From positions 52,741-116,740 of the IMG/VR virus record IMGVR_UViG_3300025853_009406: 64,000 bases of DNA; one strand, written 5' to 3'. Of this stretch, positions 54,152-63,081 are shown one piece after another (position 1 is the stretch's first letter; each line of letters begins with the position of its first letter). A program made the translations under genes and the position numbers. Below the pieces are notes generated by a model. That model was not told where the DNA came from and searched no databases. It saw nothing but the letters and a program-made list of their open reading frames with translations. Source of the stretch: a virus.

Positions 54152-55300
54152 TCACTTTTTAGCAGATCTTGAGAGTGTCTCAAGGTACGCTTCCATTACA
54201 CCACCAACGGATGGTTGTGCTTCTTGGATTTCGGTACTTTCTGAGAGATTCTCAGAATCGTCCTTTTGAGTGCTAGCAGTTCTTGTAGGGAAATATGATT
54301 CTTTTAAAGTTGCCAGCTTCTCACGATATTTTTCTTCACTTTCAAACTCAACATTTTCTGCAAGAGAAGCGAGCTTGTCTTTCTGAGAAAGTGCGAGACC
54401 CTCAGTGACTTCTGCAAAAATTACATCTGCAACTGACTCTGCTAATCTTTGATTTAGAGCAATATTTGACTTAATCTGCTCGTTGAGTTTATCTTCCATT
54501 TCATCAAGTTTTTCTACCATGCTATTGAGTACATCATACTTATCTTCAGGGATTGTTACATAATGTTCTTCAAAAAGACCCTTCATTCCAGTAAGGAATG
54601 ATTCGGTCATTTCAGTCTTGAGACCGTGCTCAACAGCAAGTTGATTTTCGTTCATCCACTCTTGAGCAACATACTCAAGATAGGAATCTACACGTTCTAC
54701 AAGTTCAGTTTTAACAGCTAAAACTTCTTCTACCAATGCTTCTTCATAAGAAGATTTTAATTCTTCCTTAATTTCGGAAACCTTAGATTTGATAGCAGCT
54801 TCAAAAATGGTACGTGCTTTCTCTTGGAATTCTTCGGAAAGTTCCTCTCCTTCTAAGAGAGCAGTAACATCCTCCTCAACATCAATGTTGAGTTCTTCTG
54901 TTTCTTCTGCTTCGGCAACCACTTCTTCTTCAGTAGTTTCTTCTTCAGCAACTACTTCTTCTTCGGTGGTTTCTTCTTCAGAAACTACTTCCTCTTCAGC
55001 AACGATTTCTTGGTCTTCTTCGACTTCGATTTCTTCTTCTTCCTTAGCCATTTTAGGCATTGAATCTGCTGCTTTTGCGCCCTTATTGACAACATTTTTT
55101 ACTTGTGCCAACGTTGCGGAAGGATCCTTTAACTTTGCGGAATCATCGTCTGCACGATAATTTTCTGGAGTAGGACCGCCTAGATCTTCCACAGAACCTA
55201 ATTGAGTTCCTGGATCTGCCATTTTAGGCATTGGATCTGCAGGCTTAGCCCCTTTGGTTACTACGTTTTCCATTTCTTGTAAATTGCTACCAACGGACAT
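54152..55300 (-). CDS. 22: Prohead scaffold protein (gp22)
   Basis: 382 aa (T4 269), longer because of an acidic repeat-rich insert. The N-terminal 85 residues hold two copies of a VVxKGAKxADxMPKMA unit; residues about 86-136 are nearly all Glu, Val and Thr. The rest is a long coiled coil (AAIKSKVSEIKEELKSSYEE, KLDEMEDKLNEQIKSNIALN), as in the T4 core protein. It shapes the prohead and is later degraded by gp21. A TATAAATA promoter precedes it. Confidence 0.88.
   Translation of the reverse strand: MSVGSNLQEMENVVTKGAKPADPMPKMADPGTQLGSVEDLGGPTPENYRADDDSAKLKDPSATLAQVKNVVNKGAKAADSMPKMAKEEEEIEVEEDQEIVAEEEVVSEEETTEEEVVAEEETTEEEVVAEAEETEELNIDVEEDVTALLEGEELSEEFQEKARTIFEAAIKSKVSEIKEELKSSYEEALVEEVLAVKTELVERVDSYLEYVAQEWMNENQLAVEHGLKTEMTESFLTGMKGLFEEHYVTIPEDKYDVLNSMVEKLDEMEDKLNEQIKSNIALNQRLAESVADVIFAEVTEGLALSQKDKLASLAENVEFESEEKYREKLATLKESYFPTRTASTQKDDSENLSESTEIQEAQPSVGGVMEAYLETLSRSAKK
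54893..55045. repeat. GAA/TTC-rich tandem repeat in gp22
   Basis: Repeated codons encode SEEETTEEEVVAEEETTEEE and similar runs. Two to three near-identical 30-bp units can be read. The repeat is in frame and probably varies in length between related phages. Confidence 0.7.
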
Positions 55301-55332
55301 TTGATTAAGATATAATTGTATTAATCTATATT

Positions 55333-55340
55333 TATTTATA
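55333..55340 (-). promoter_or_regulatory. T4-type late promoter TATAAATA for gp22/gp23
   Basis: Exact late motif 33 bp before gp22. It should drive the scaffold and capsid genes up to the terminator at 52612. Confidence 0.8.
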
Positions 55341-55360
55341 AATTAAGATATTTAATGTAT

Positions 55361-56011
55361 TCAGAGGTTATTTAAAAAGTCTTGGAACAAGTTTAACTTA
55401 TGTTCATCAAGTCTTCTCTGATCGACGAGAGTATTAATTCTCTTTTGTGTTTTTTCGGCAAGTTGTTCGCGAAGAATTCCACCTTCCCAAACCCACTCTT
55501 TACCTTCCATGATTCCAGATACAAATGCATCGGGAGCAGAAGGATCAGCGACGATATCAGCAGCAGTTGCTAACATGAAATCTTCACCTACAATTTTGTG
55601 ACCTTCACTTGTTGTTTTTAATGATCCAACACCACGTGAAGAAACACCAAGCATTACACCTTCACCTAACAGTGAGGATGCAATTTTACCCATAGGAGTA
55701 TTTAAAATTTGTGCTTTTCCTTTAAAATTATTCCCCTCTCTAACAAGAGAAGTAATTTTATGAGAGACGCGATCAAGATTTACAGTTGGTCCATCTGGAT
55801 GTCCAAGTTCTCCAAGAGCACGACCTTTCACAACAAAATTTTCATTATAACGATCTACTTCACGAGAAAGGGTTGAAATAGGATACATTCTCCCATTTCT
55901 ATTTTTAATTTCACCTTGTAAAAATACACCTTCGATGTATAATTTTTTATCAGCACCCTTACCTTCGGTAACGATCTGTACGTTTGAAATTTCTTCTGTG
56001 ATAAGTTTCAT
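55361..56011 (-). CDS. 21: Prohead core protease (gp21)
   Basis: 216 aa (T4 212). FLQGEIKNRNGRMYPISTLSR start region, ALGELGHPDG with the catalytic His, and LGVSSRGVGSL with the catalytic Ser. It cleaves scaffold, capsid and packaged internal proteins after (L/I)xE during head maturation. It is placed between the gp67-like pair and gp22 as in T4. Confidence 0.94.
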   Translation of the reverse strand: MKLITEEISNVQIVTEGKGADKKLYIEGVFLQGEIKNRNGRMYPISTLSREVDRYNENFVVKGRALGELGHPDGPTVNLDRVSHKITSLVREGNNFKGKAQILNTPMGKIASSLLGEGVMLGVSSRGVGSLKTTSEGHKIVGEDFMLATAADIVADPSAPDAFVSGIMEGKEWVWEGGILREQLAEKTQKRINTLVDQRRLDEHKLNLFQDFLNNL

Positions 56012-56016
56012 TTTTC

Positions 56017-56292
56017 TTAATTTGTAAATGCTACTTGAGAACCAAATACTGTACCAGCACTAACTGCTCCACCTGCTGCAAGTTCAGGTGTAAGATTTGC
56101 TCCAATGTCTTTTTCAACAGAAAGTCTTTCTCCCCCTGCCATATGAATTTCATAAGATGAAGTTCCTGCAATAATCACTTTTATCGCAGCAGTATTTGTG
56201 TTGATAATTGATACTAATCTTGCAGAATCTAAATCATCAGCCTCTGTAGCGACACTAAGATCTTTACCAAGACTTATTGGTTTTACAGTCAT
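56017..56292 (-). CDS. 91-aa protein between gp67-like and gp21
   Basis: MTVKPISLGKDLSVATEADD, then SIINTNTAAIKVIIAGTSSY and HMAGGERLSVEKDIGANLTP. Beta-rich with small residues. It occupies the place of T4 gp68 but does not look like it (gp68 is a helical core protein). A small virion or assembly protein is more likely. ATGA coupling with the upstream gene. Confidence 0.65.
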   Translation of the reverse strand: MTVKPISLGKDLSVATEADDLDSARLVSIINTNTAAIKVIIAGTSSYEIHMAGGERLSVEKDIGANLTPELAAGGAVSAGTVFGSQVAFTN

Positions 56293-56456
56293 TCTCCAGT
56301 CTCCTCTTCTGGTGAAACATCAAACATTGAAGAAGCAACAGATGGACGGAGATCGTTTATTTTATTCTCAGCCTTAGCAAATAATGCATTTTTTAATGAA
56401 TCGGAAATCTCCGAAGCAGACGCATCAGATGCTATCAAATCTACAATATTTTCCAT
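56289..56456 (-). CDS. Short prohead core protein, gp67-like by position
   Basis: 55 aa: MENIVDLIASDASASEISDS, central ALFAKAENKINDLRPSVASS, acidic end SPEEETGE. T4 gp67 (80 aa) also starts with a helix of this kind (MEGLIEAIKSND), contains an A-R/K-x-I-x-x-I/L helix, and ends acidic, and it lies directly after gp20. A late promoter is found just before it. Too short to be sure from sequence alone. Confidence 0.6.
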   Translation of the reverse strand: MENIVDLIASDASASEISDSLKNALFAKAENKINDLRPSVASSMFDVSPEEETGE

Positions 56457-56480
56457 GAATTTATTATGTTTTTATTTAAT

Positions 56481-56488
56481 TATTTATA
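56481..56488 (-). promoter_or_regulatory. T4-type late promoter TATAAATA for gp67-like/gp21
   Basis: Exact late motif overlapping the end of gp20, 25 bp before the 55-aa gene. Confidence 0.75.
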
Positions 56489-58157
56489 TTTCTGCTTTTT
56501 TGGTATCTTTTTGGAAGTTTGCATCAACATCTTGAGATTGTGCTTCCAAATCTGGTTCCATTTGCATATCTCCCATCATTCCCATTTCTTCACCACCATC
56601 TGGGAGTGGTTCACCAGTGATTGGATCAATAGAATTTGGATCTGGAATTATTCCGTCTTTAATTTCCTTTTCAATTTGAGTATCAATTTCTTTAATTTCT
56701 TCATCAGTTTGGCGAAGAATTTTTCTTCTGACATAATCAACAGAATAATATTTACCAATATAAGGTTCAATAGTTGCTAATGTACCAAGACGTTCATTCA
56801 TTAGTTCAGATTCTTTTAATTCTGCAAACTGATTATCATACAGAAAATCATATTGAATATGATCTGAAATTTTATCCCAATCTTCTAATGATACAATATT
56901 TTTGAGAATCAATTGTGTCTTCAACATGTCCGTAAACATATTTGCAAAACGTTTACGCAATCTTCCAACAAATTTTGTGAACTTCAATTCATCTCTAAGA
57001 ATTTCTGATGAACGCCCTAAATTAAATCCACCATCAGCAGCAATTCTGGATTCTGGAACTCCAAGAGAACGATAAAGTTTTTTCTGGAAATATTCAATAT
57101 CCGAAAGTTCACCTAGATTTTGACCACCAGGAAGAGTTGTAATTTCGGTTCCTCTACCACCTTCGCGGCGAGGAAGCCAAAAATCTTCCAACATACTCAT
57201 AAATTTGCGGTCATCTCTAACCTCACCATTTTTGGAATCGTATACTAATTTATTTCTATATCTACTCATTACATCACGTAGATATTGTTCTGCCTTTACC
57301 TTGGGGAGATTGCCAACGTCAATGTAGAAAATTCTACGCTCAGGTGCGCGTGATAGTCTATAGATAACAAGAGAGTCTTCAATCATGCGGAGTTGATTGA
57401 GTGACTTGATTGCTTTATGCAAATATGAAAGTATAGTTCCTTTATTTCTATCTACTAATCCAGAAGTACAGTAAGTAATACTGTCTTTTGCAATTCTAAC
57501 CCCTTTATTTGTCGTAGATCCAGGTGACATTGTTCCAGGATATGTTGCCTGGGGAGTATATACATAATACTCTTCTATCTCTGGATTTATATCAAATTTT
57601 TCGTTAGTTTTATTAATTGGTTGTAATCGATTTTTATCCTTATCTTGTTTTTTCTGCTTTCTAATATGACGCATTTTCATGGGATCAATATATCTTATCT
57701 CTTGAATCCCATCAGATGCATTTTTTGGATCAATAATTTTTAAATAATAAATTCTACCATCAACATACCAATTTCTGAATATCTCATGACATTTTTTGTC
57801 AAAATCCATCAATTCTTTGATGTATCTAAATTCTTCTCTAATTTTTTCTTTTATTTTATCGCTAGCGTTTAAATTTGAAAGCTCAATTTCTACGGGAGAA
57901 TCGTATAAATCACTTACAATTGCTTCATTTACTACATCTTCAATAGCACCATCACATTCTGGATGGAGTGCCATTTCCCTATATCTTTTTATTAGATCAC
58001 TTTCTGTTCTATAAACACCTTCAATATCTAGGTATTGTCCATAAAACCCACTACTTACAAAATTATCAACCCCGTCCTCATTAGACTTGGGGACGGGGGA
58101 AATAATTTTGGATTTATCCTTCTGATCCTCAATAGAAAAACCAAATAGTCTTGGCAT
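56484..58157 (-). CDS. 20: Portal vertex protein (gp20)
   Basis: 557 aa (T4 524). FVSSGFYGQYLDIEGVYRTE and LIKRYREMALHPECDGAIED match T4 gp20; DVMSRYRNKLVYDSKNGEVR and MLEDFWLPRREGGRGTEIT are the most conserved block, with TLPGGQNLGELSDIEYF after it. It forms the 12-subunit ring through which DNA enters. Acidic Met-rich tail (MGMMGDMQMEPDLEAQ). Confidence 0.96.
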   Translation of the reverse strand: MPRLFGFSIEDQKDKSKIISPVPKSNEDGVDNFVSSGFYGQYLDIEGVYRTESDLIKRYREMALHPECDGAIEDVVNEAIVSDLYDSPVEIELSNLNASDKIKEKIREEFRYIKELMDFDKKCHEIFRNWYVDGRIYYLKIIDPKNASDGIQEIRYIDPMKMRHIRKQKKQDKDKNRLQPINKTNEKFDINPEIEEYYVYTPQATYPGTMSPGSTTNKGVRIAKDSITYCTSGLVDRNKGTILSYLHKAIKSLNQLRMIEDSLVIYRLSRAPERRIFYIDVGNLPKVKAEQYLRDVMSRYRNKLVYDSKNGEVRDDRKFMSMLEDFWLPRREGGRGTEITTLPGGQNLGELSDIEYFQKKLYRSLGVPESRIAADGGFNLGRSSEILRDELKFTKFVGRLRKRFANMFTDMLKTQLILKNIVSLEDWDKISDHIQYDFLYDNQFAELKESELMNERLGTLATIEPYIGKYYSVDYVRRKILRQTDEEIKEIDTQIEKEIKDGIIPDPNSIDPITGEPLPDGGEEMGMMGDMQMEPDLEAQSQDVDANFQKDTKKAEI

Positions 58158-58188
58158 AGTATAAAATTAGAATGAACTCGTTAGTAGT

Positions 58189-58196
58189 TATTTATT
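58189..58196 (-). promoter_or_regulatory. Late promoter motif AATAAATA for gp20
   Basis: NATAAATA match 31 bp before the gp20 ATG. Confidence 0.6.
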
Positions 58197-58215
58197 CAAC
58201 TAACTAACTTGTGGA

Positions 58216-58815
58216 TCAGCTGATTTCTGGTTTAGTGCTATCAGAAGTATCTGCTATAGCTTCCCAATATTGAACTTGGAATTCAACAGTATATTCTTCA
58301 ATAGTATCTGTTGAATCCATAGAAAGGTCAATTTGACCAACATTGGTTGGGAAAATACCTTCAAACTTGTATTCTCTCATTGAAGCACCAGCTCTGTCCA
58401 ACTGCTTAACAGTTGCAGACTTTTGATACGTATTTGGATCAACTTCTCCAGTAGCATCACTGATTCTACTGATTCCATTCATCCATTGCTCAAATGCAGT
58501 TCTGATTTTGAAGTCAACATCATTTAAAACTGTGATAGTCCAAGTATCAAATGTTCTTTCTCCAGCAACTTTAAGTGTTCTTCCTCTAAAAGGAATTTCA
58601 ACAGGAGTGATATTTGAAGCTGGAAGTTGTGCAGCTTTAACCATGAATGTTAAGAGACTCTCATTTCCAGTGCTAGTTGTAGGAGCAGTGATTGCTTGAG
58701 TCTCATCTCCAACTGCTAATGAATCTGGGAACGTAACACTAACCTCAAATAGATTAGGTCTTGCACCACCACCAATAAGTGCTGCCTTAAAATTGTCTAA
58801 CGTCTTTAATGCCAT
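58216..58815 (-). CDS. 19: Tail tube protein (gp19)
   Basis: 199 aa (T4 163). MALKTLDNFKAALIGGGARP, NLFEVSVTFPD, LLTFMVKAAQLPASNITPVE, IPFRGRTLKVAGERTFDTWT and NDVDFKIRTAFEQWMNGISR follow the T4 gp19 fold in order. It builds the inner tail tube. Directly after gp18. Confidence 0.94.
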   Translation of the reverse strand: MALKTLDNFKAALIGGGARPNLFEVSVTFPDSLAVGDETQAITAPTTSTGNESLLTFMVKAAQLPASNITPVEIPFRGRTLKVAGERTFDTWTITVLNDVDFKIRTAFEQWMNGISRISDATGEVDPNTYQKSATVKQLDRAGASMREYKFEGIFPTNVGQIDLSMDSTDTIEEYTVEFQVQYWEAIADTSDSTKPEIS

Positions 58816-58862
58816 TAATCTTTCCTCGTTTTAATTATTTTGAATAGGTTAATAAAGTGAAA

Positions 58863-61064
58863 TCAAACATTACCAACAACTTCATTAAACTCAATGCCAC
58901 TTCTTGTTGCAACGAATGTTAATCCAATAAAGTTAATAGAACGAGATGGTTTAATGTAGATGTCTGCAACAAATTCGTTGTTATCGATAATTGCGGCAGT
59001 GTTGTTCGTTCTGTCACAAACAACTCTATAATCCTGAATACCTCTTTGTGCCTGAATGTTTCTGAGGAAAGGATCAACAATGTTTACGAAGTTAGATCTT
59101 GTTATGTCATCATTGAATTCAAATAACTGATCATCAGCAGCTGCTCTAATTGCATCTTCAACATAGATGAACAATCTACGAACATTAATACGATCAAATG
59201 CAGATGCTTTAGCAAGTCCTGTTTTATCACCAAACAGAATAATTCCAGATCCTGGTGAGAAAATTACAGGGTTAATTCTTGCAGAATAAAGGCGATCTCT
59301 TTCAGTCTTAGATGGATTATATGCAAGTTTAACTGCATTTAATACTGCACCTCTAGAAGTTCCTGCAGGAGAGACCCATGAAGCATTTGTTACATCATTT
59401 CTTGCACAAATTCCCGCAATATCACCATTTAAAGGTACATATCTAAAGGTCTTTGCAAATCTATCATACATGTACTTATATCCACTATCAAAAATGGCAT
59501 AAGACGATGATGGAACTGAAGAGTAGAAAGAAACTACATTATCAGTCATTGAAGTTGAACTTAAAGGAGTATATTCCTTACTACCAGAGTTTTTCAGAAT
59601 AGAACCCTTATTTGGACTAATAAATGCAACAGCATCCTGTCTTTGTTCAGCAACTGAAATTAACTTTGAAGCAAGTGCTTGTCCTTCTTCTTTTGTATGT
59701 GCTGCAGAACCCATGAGTAAGAAATCTACATCATAGAGTTCAGTATTGGTTAATAGATCATAACCAGCAACTAAACCAGATAATTCCGCTTTAAGTGCAC
59801 CAGTGGTTCCTAAATCATATTTACCGTCATAGTTTAAACCATCACCTAATTTGAATGTTGTGTTTCCAAGCATTCTGTAGGCTTTTCCATCAACTACAGG
59901 TGCATTCCAAGCAGTTCCTGTATCAACAGCGTTATTTGCGGCAAGTCCAATATCAGTAGTAGATGTTAAACCAACCCATCCTGCGGATGCACCACCACTC
60001 ATTGCTGCTACACCACGTGGTTCTGCACCAGTGAAGATATATTCAGAATTTTCTGAAATATACTTATTCCAGTAAGAAGAACTACCTGCAGCGTAAATGG
60101 CATCGGATGCCTTGGAAAGAGAAACGTGCTTCTCTAAAATAGTATTTCTGTTTCCAGTAATTGATCCAGTTCCGTCGATTACTACAACGTGAACTTCATC
60201 AAATCTTGCTCCACGATCAGCAGCAAATCTAGATGTTCCTGGTCTAGGTGCTAATGTATTCCAAGAAATTGTGGTATTTCCTAAAGTAACCTTTTGTGCA
60301 TCAAACCAATCACTTTGTGCTGTGAATGATGGTGATGCTGCTACTACATTCGAGTTGTTGAATACAGTAACATCTCCCGAATCTTTGAATCTATATACAC
60401 CACGTGGTTCATAATCGGTAACTACGGCAGTTCCACCTGCAGCAGTGTAATCCAATACTTTAACATCTAATGTGCTGGAACCAACTCCAGTAACAACACC
60501 CCTCAATACACCATCAAGTTCAGATGTAGTTCCAGAACCAACTGCAACAACGCCACTAAGGCTCATTGTTATACCAAAACCAACTTCTACACTAGCTGTA
60601 GCAATACCACTAAGGATTTGATCAGCACGTCCATCAATGATGGCAACATTCAAACCATTTGCCCATGATCCTGGGTTTCTGGCAGATGCAATTTGTGACA
60701 TTGCAGTTTCATTATATCCTTTATTGATATAATCTTGCTCACTATTAATTTTTGCGGATGTTCCAACTCCAACTGTTGCGTTTGATAAGCTGGTACCATC
60801 TGATCTAATGACCATCAATCTTCCACCATATGCCATATATGATGATCCTGTAAACCATGACTCGTAGTGACCATCTACCTGTCTTGGTTGACCGTAATTA
60901 GACAGCAACTCCTGCTCATTATCAATAACAAAACCTTCTTCAACTGGACCTTTTTCAAAAGGTGAAACAATGGCTGCTACGGCATCTGAAGTTGGATCTA
61001 CTCTACCAATGGTTACATCAACTTCCTTTAAAACAACTCCAGGAGATGCTAAATTTAACGGCAT
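58863..61064 (-). CDS. 18: Tail sheath protein (gp18)
   Basis: 733 aa (T4 659). The N-terminal NLASPGVVLKEVDVTIGRVD and WFTGSSYMAYGGRLMVIRSD and the C-terminal GSGIILFGDKTGLAKASAFD and INVRRLFIYVEDAIRAAADD are the conserved inner domains. The central part (outer domain) is variable and rich in Gly/Ser/Val. It forms the contractile sheath. A late motif lies upstream. Confidence 0.96.
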   Translation of the reverse strand: MPLNLASPGVVLKEVDVTIGRVDPTSDAVAAIVSPFEKGPVEEGFVIDNEQELLSNYGQPRQVDGHYESWFTGSSYMAYGGRLMVIRSDGTSLSNATVGVGTSAKINSEQDYINKGYNETAMSQIASARNPGSWANGLNVAIIDGRADQILSGIATASVEVGFGITMSLSGVVAVGSGTTSELDGVLRGVVTGVGSSTLDVKVLDYTAAGGTAVVTDYEPRGVYRFKDSGDVTVFNNSNVVAASPSFTAQSDWFDAQKVTLGNTTISWNTLAPRPGTSRFAADRGARFDEVHVVVIDGTGSITGNRNTILEKHVSLSKASDAIYAAGSSSYWNKYISENSEYIFTGAEPRGVAAMSGGASAGWVGLTSTTDIGLAANNAVDTGTAWNAPVVDGKAYRMLGNTTFKLGDGLNYDGKYDLGTTGALKAELSGLVAGYDLLTNTELYDVDFLLMGSAAHTKEEGQALASKLISVAEQRQDAVAFISPNKGSILKNSGSKEYTPLSSTSMTDNVVSFYSSVPSSSYAIFDSGYKYMYDRFAKTFRYVPLNGDIAGICARNDVTNASWVSPAGTSRGAVLNAVKLAYNPSKTERDRLYSARINPVIFSPGSGIILFGDKTGLAKASAFDRINVRRLFIYVEDAIRAAADDQLFEFNDDITRSNFVNIVDPFLRNIQAQRGIQDYRVVCDRTNNTAAIIDNNEFVADIYIKPSRSINFIGLTFVATRSGIEFNEVVGNV

Positions 61065-61096
61065 CTTCTTGACTCCTATCAGAAATATTCTAAAAT

Positions 61097-61104
61097 TATT
61101 TATT
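61097..61104 (-). promoter_or_regulatory. Late promoter motif AATAAATA for gp18
   Basis: NATAAATA match 32 bp before the gp18 ATG, in the gap after the zinc-ribbon gene. Confidence 0.6.
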
Positions 61105-61145
61105 AAAATGGGTAGTTCTGATGGGGAAACACTACGCGAACACTA

Positions 61146-61424
61146 TCACCAGTCTGGATAGTCTTGCATCATATATTTTTCATATTTTTTATCATACAGT
61201 TCTTTTGCTTTTTTGTTCCTAGCTCTATTTTTTCTTATTCTTTGAATTGTACATTCTTTACATTCATATGAATACGAAGATGGTAAAGATTTTCTATCCT
61301 TATAAGATAAGTAAAAATCATCCAATAGATTTTTTCTTTTACCACAAACTCTACAAGTTCTTTCATGAAACAATAAGTGTTCCAAATTAATTTGATCTAC
61401 AAAATTATCTTCGTCAAGATTCAT
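61146..61424 (-). CDS. Zinc-ribbon protein between gp17 and gp18
   Basis: 92 aa from ATG 61424, which overlaps the gp17 stop (TAATG). CRVCGKRKNLLDDF and YECKECTIQRIRKNRARNKK form a four-Cys zinc ribbon of the kind found at the start of phage HNH or endonuclease VII-like proteins, but no catalytic His/Asn domain follows. Very basic C-terminal helix. It might assist terminase or be a reduced homing endonuclease. Confidence 0.65.
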   Translation of the reverse strand: MNLDEDNFVDQINLEHLLFHERTCRVCGKRKNLLDDFYLSYKDRKSLPSSYSYECKECTIQRIRKNRARNKKAKELYDKKYEKYMMQDYPDW

Positions 61425-63073
61425 TAGTAATAATCCCACATATAACTTCTATCGCCATATTCATCAGCATACCAAGTATCACCATCTTTATCTGTAAATG
61501 TAGTCATATCATTAATACCATCCTGTATAAATCCAAACGGTGCCATATCAGCTTCTATTTGCTCTTCTTGCTCTTCATATATTCTTTTACGAATATCATC
61601 ATCAGTCATTTCTTTAAAATATGGTTGAGCAACTAACCATGCAAAAATAACCAAACACATCATTAAATCATCATTACATCCTTCTTCAGCCATAAAAGTA
61701 TTACTTTTATGAATAAACGTAGTCATCTCACTGATGATATCATAATCACATGTCATCAATTTATCATCTTCAATTAAAGTTCTTAAATTTGAACATCCCA
61801 ATTTTTTTACAGCTGCAGTCATTCTAATTCCTAGATATGACTTTTTACCACTAAATCCAGTACCCACTATTTGACCAGATCTACCTCTTTGGGAACACAT
61901 TAGAATATTTTCATATTCTAAGTCGTAGTGTAAAATATTTGCTATTTGATCTCCAATATCATTAATTTCTACCAATATCCAAGAATTGTTATATGCCTTT
62001 GCTACAGGTTCTATAACACTTGGAAATAACATTGGTTTTATTTCATTATTTCTATACTTTGCAACAATATTGTACGGAAAAGATGTAATATCAAAAACTA
62101 CAAAAGCAGAGTAATCTCCACCAACTCCACGTGCAACATCAACAGTGATCATATATGAGTGGTCTTCTTTAGGGTGAGAATAAATATCCAATCCCTTATT
62201 TCTTTGAATCGGATCCTCATATACTAAATTTCTAAGTTTTGCTGGATTGATGAGAGTATCAACAGATCCTAAAAACTCACACTCAAACTCAACTTTGAAT
62301 TGTTGCTCTGAAGTATTTGCTATTGTTTGTTCTTTCCACTCAGCATCTCTCCCAGGAACTTCACTCCAATGAACATCTGTAGGTACATACTCATTTTTAC
62401 CGCGCTGTGAATCATGCCACATTCTGTAAAAATGATTCATACCCCTAGGGGTAGAAACAATAATTACCTTTGTGCTCTGTCCAGAAGAAATAGTAGGATA
62501 AACAGAGGCAAAGAAGTCATCAGCAATGTGATTCGGGATGAACGCGAACTCGTCAAGAAAGATGACATTATAGGATCCGCCTCTGACAGCAGATGAAGAA
62601 GTAGAGTTAGCCGAAATTTTGGAGCCATTTTCTAATTCCAGGGAACCCTTATTCCAAGATATAATACCTTGCTGCATCCATTTTGGCAAGTTTTCGTATG
62701 CAAGTTGTAACCTACCAAGAAGGTCTCTTGCCGTTGATGCCTTGTTTGCTAGGATGGCGATATTAACATTATCGTTAAAAACAGCGTAGTGTAGAAGATA
62801 TGATACACAAGTAGTAGACTTACCAGTCTGACGTGGCATCTTGCATATATTAAACCTATTCTTATGGAAATTATCAATTAACTTTTCCTGAAAAGGATAC
62901 ATGTTAAATGGAACTAATCCATGATCAAGAGAAACAATCTTAATATAATTTCTTGCAAAATAAACAGGATCTTCCTTACACCTCATAAATTCAATGATAT
63001 CTTCTTCAGTGAATTCAATCGGCGTATTTGCTTTTTTTAAATTAGGATTACCAAGATAAACGTTATCACTCAT
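61424..63073 (-). CDS. 17: Terminase large subunit (gp17)
   Basis: 549 aa (T4 610). ATPase: Walker A CKMPRQTGKSTTCVSYL, Walker B VIFLDEFAFIP, coupling motif IIVSTPRGMNHF. Nuclease (RNase H fold): MITVDVARGVGGDYSAFVVFD, LVEINDIGDQI, and CNDDLMMCLVIFAWL carry the acidic triad. It cuts concatemers and pumps DNA through gp20. Complete. Confidence 0.96.
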   Translation of the reverse strand: MSDNVYLGNPNLKKANTPIEFTEEDIIEFMRCKEDPVYFARNYIKIVSLDHGLVPFNMYPFQEKLIDNFHKNRFNICKMPRQTGKSTTCVSYLLHYAVFNDNVNIAILANKASTARDLLGRLQLAYENLPKWMQQGIISWNKGSLELENGSKISANSTSSSAVRGGSYNVIFLDEFAFIPNHIADDFFASVYPTISSGQSTKVIIVSTPRGMNHFYRMWHDSQRGKNEYVPTDVHWSEVPGRDAEWKEQTIANTSEQQFKVEFECEFLGSVDTLINPAKLRNLVYEDPIQRNKGLDIYSHPKEDHSYMITVDVARGVGGDYSAFVVFDITSFPYNIVAKYRNNEIKPMLFPSVIEPVAKAYNNSWILVEINDIGDQIANILHYDLEYENILMCSQRGRSGQIVGTGFSGKKSYLGIRMTAAVKKLGCSNLRTLIEDDKLMTCDYDIISEMTTFIHKSNTFMAEEGCNDDLMMCLVIFAWLVAQPYFKEMTDDDIRKRIYEEQEEQIEADMAPFGFIQDGINDMTTFTDKDGDTWYADEYGDRSYMWDYY

Positions 63074-63081
63074 AAATTAAT

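Noticed and set aside
54789-55160. Plus-strand Ser-rich frame of 123 codons
   Set aside because: It is the antisense of the Glu-rich repeat in gp22; GAA/TTC bias keeps it open.
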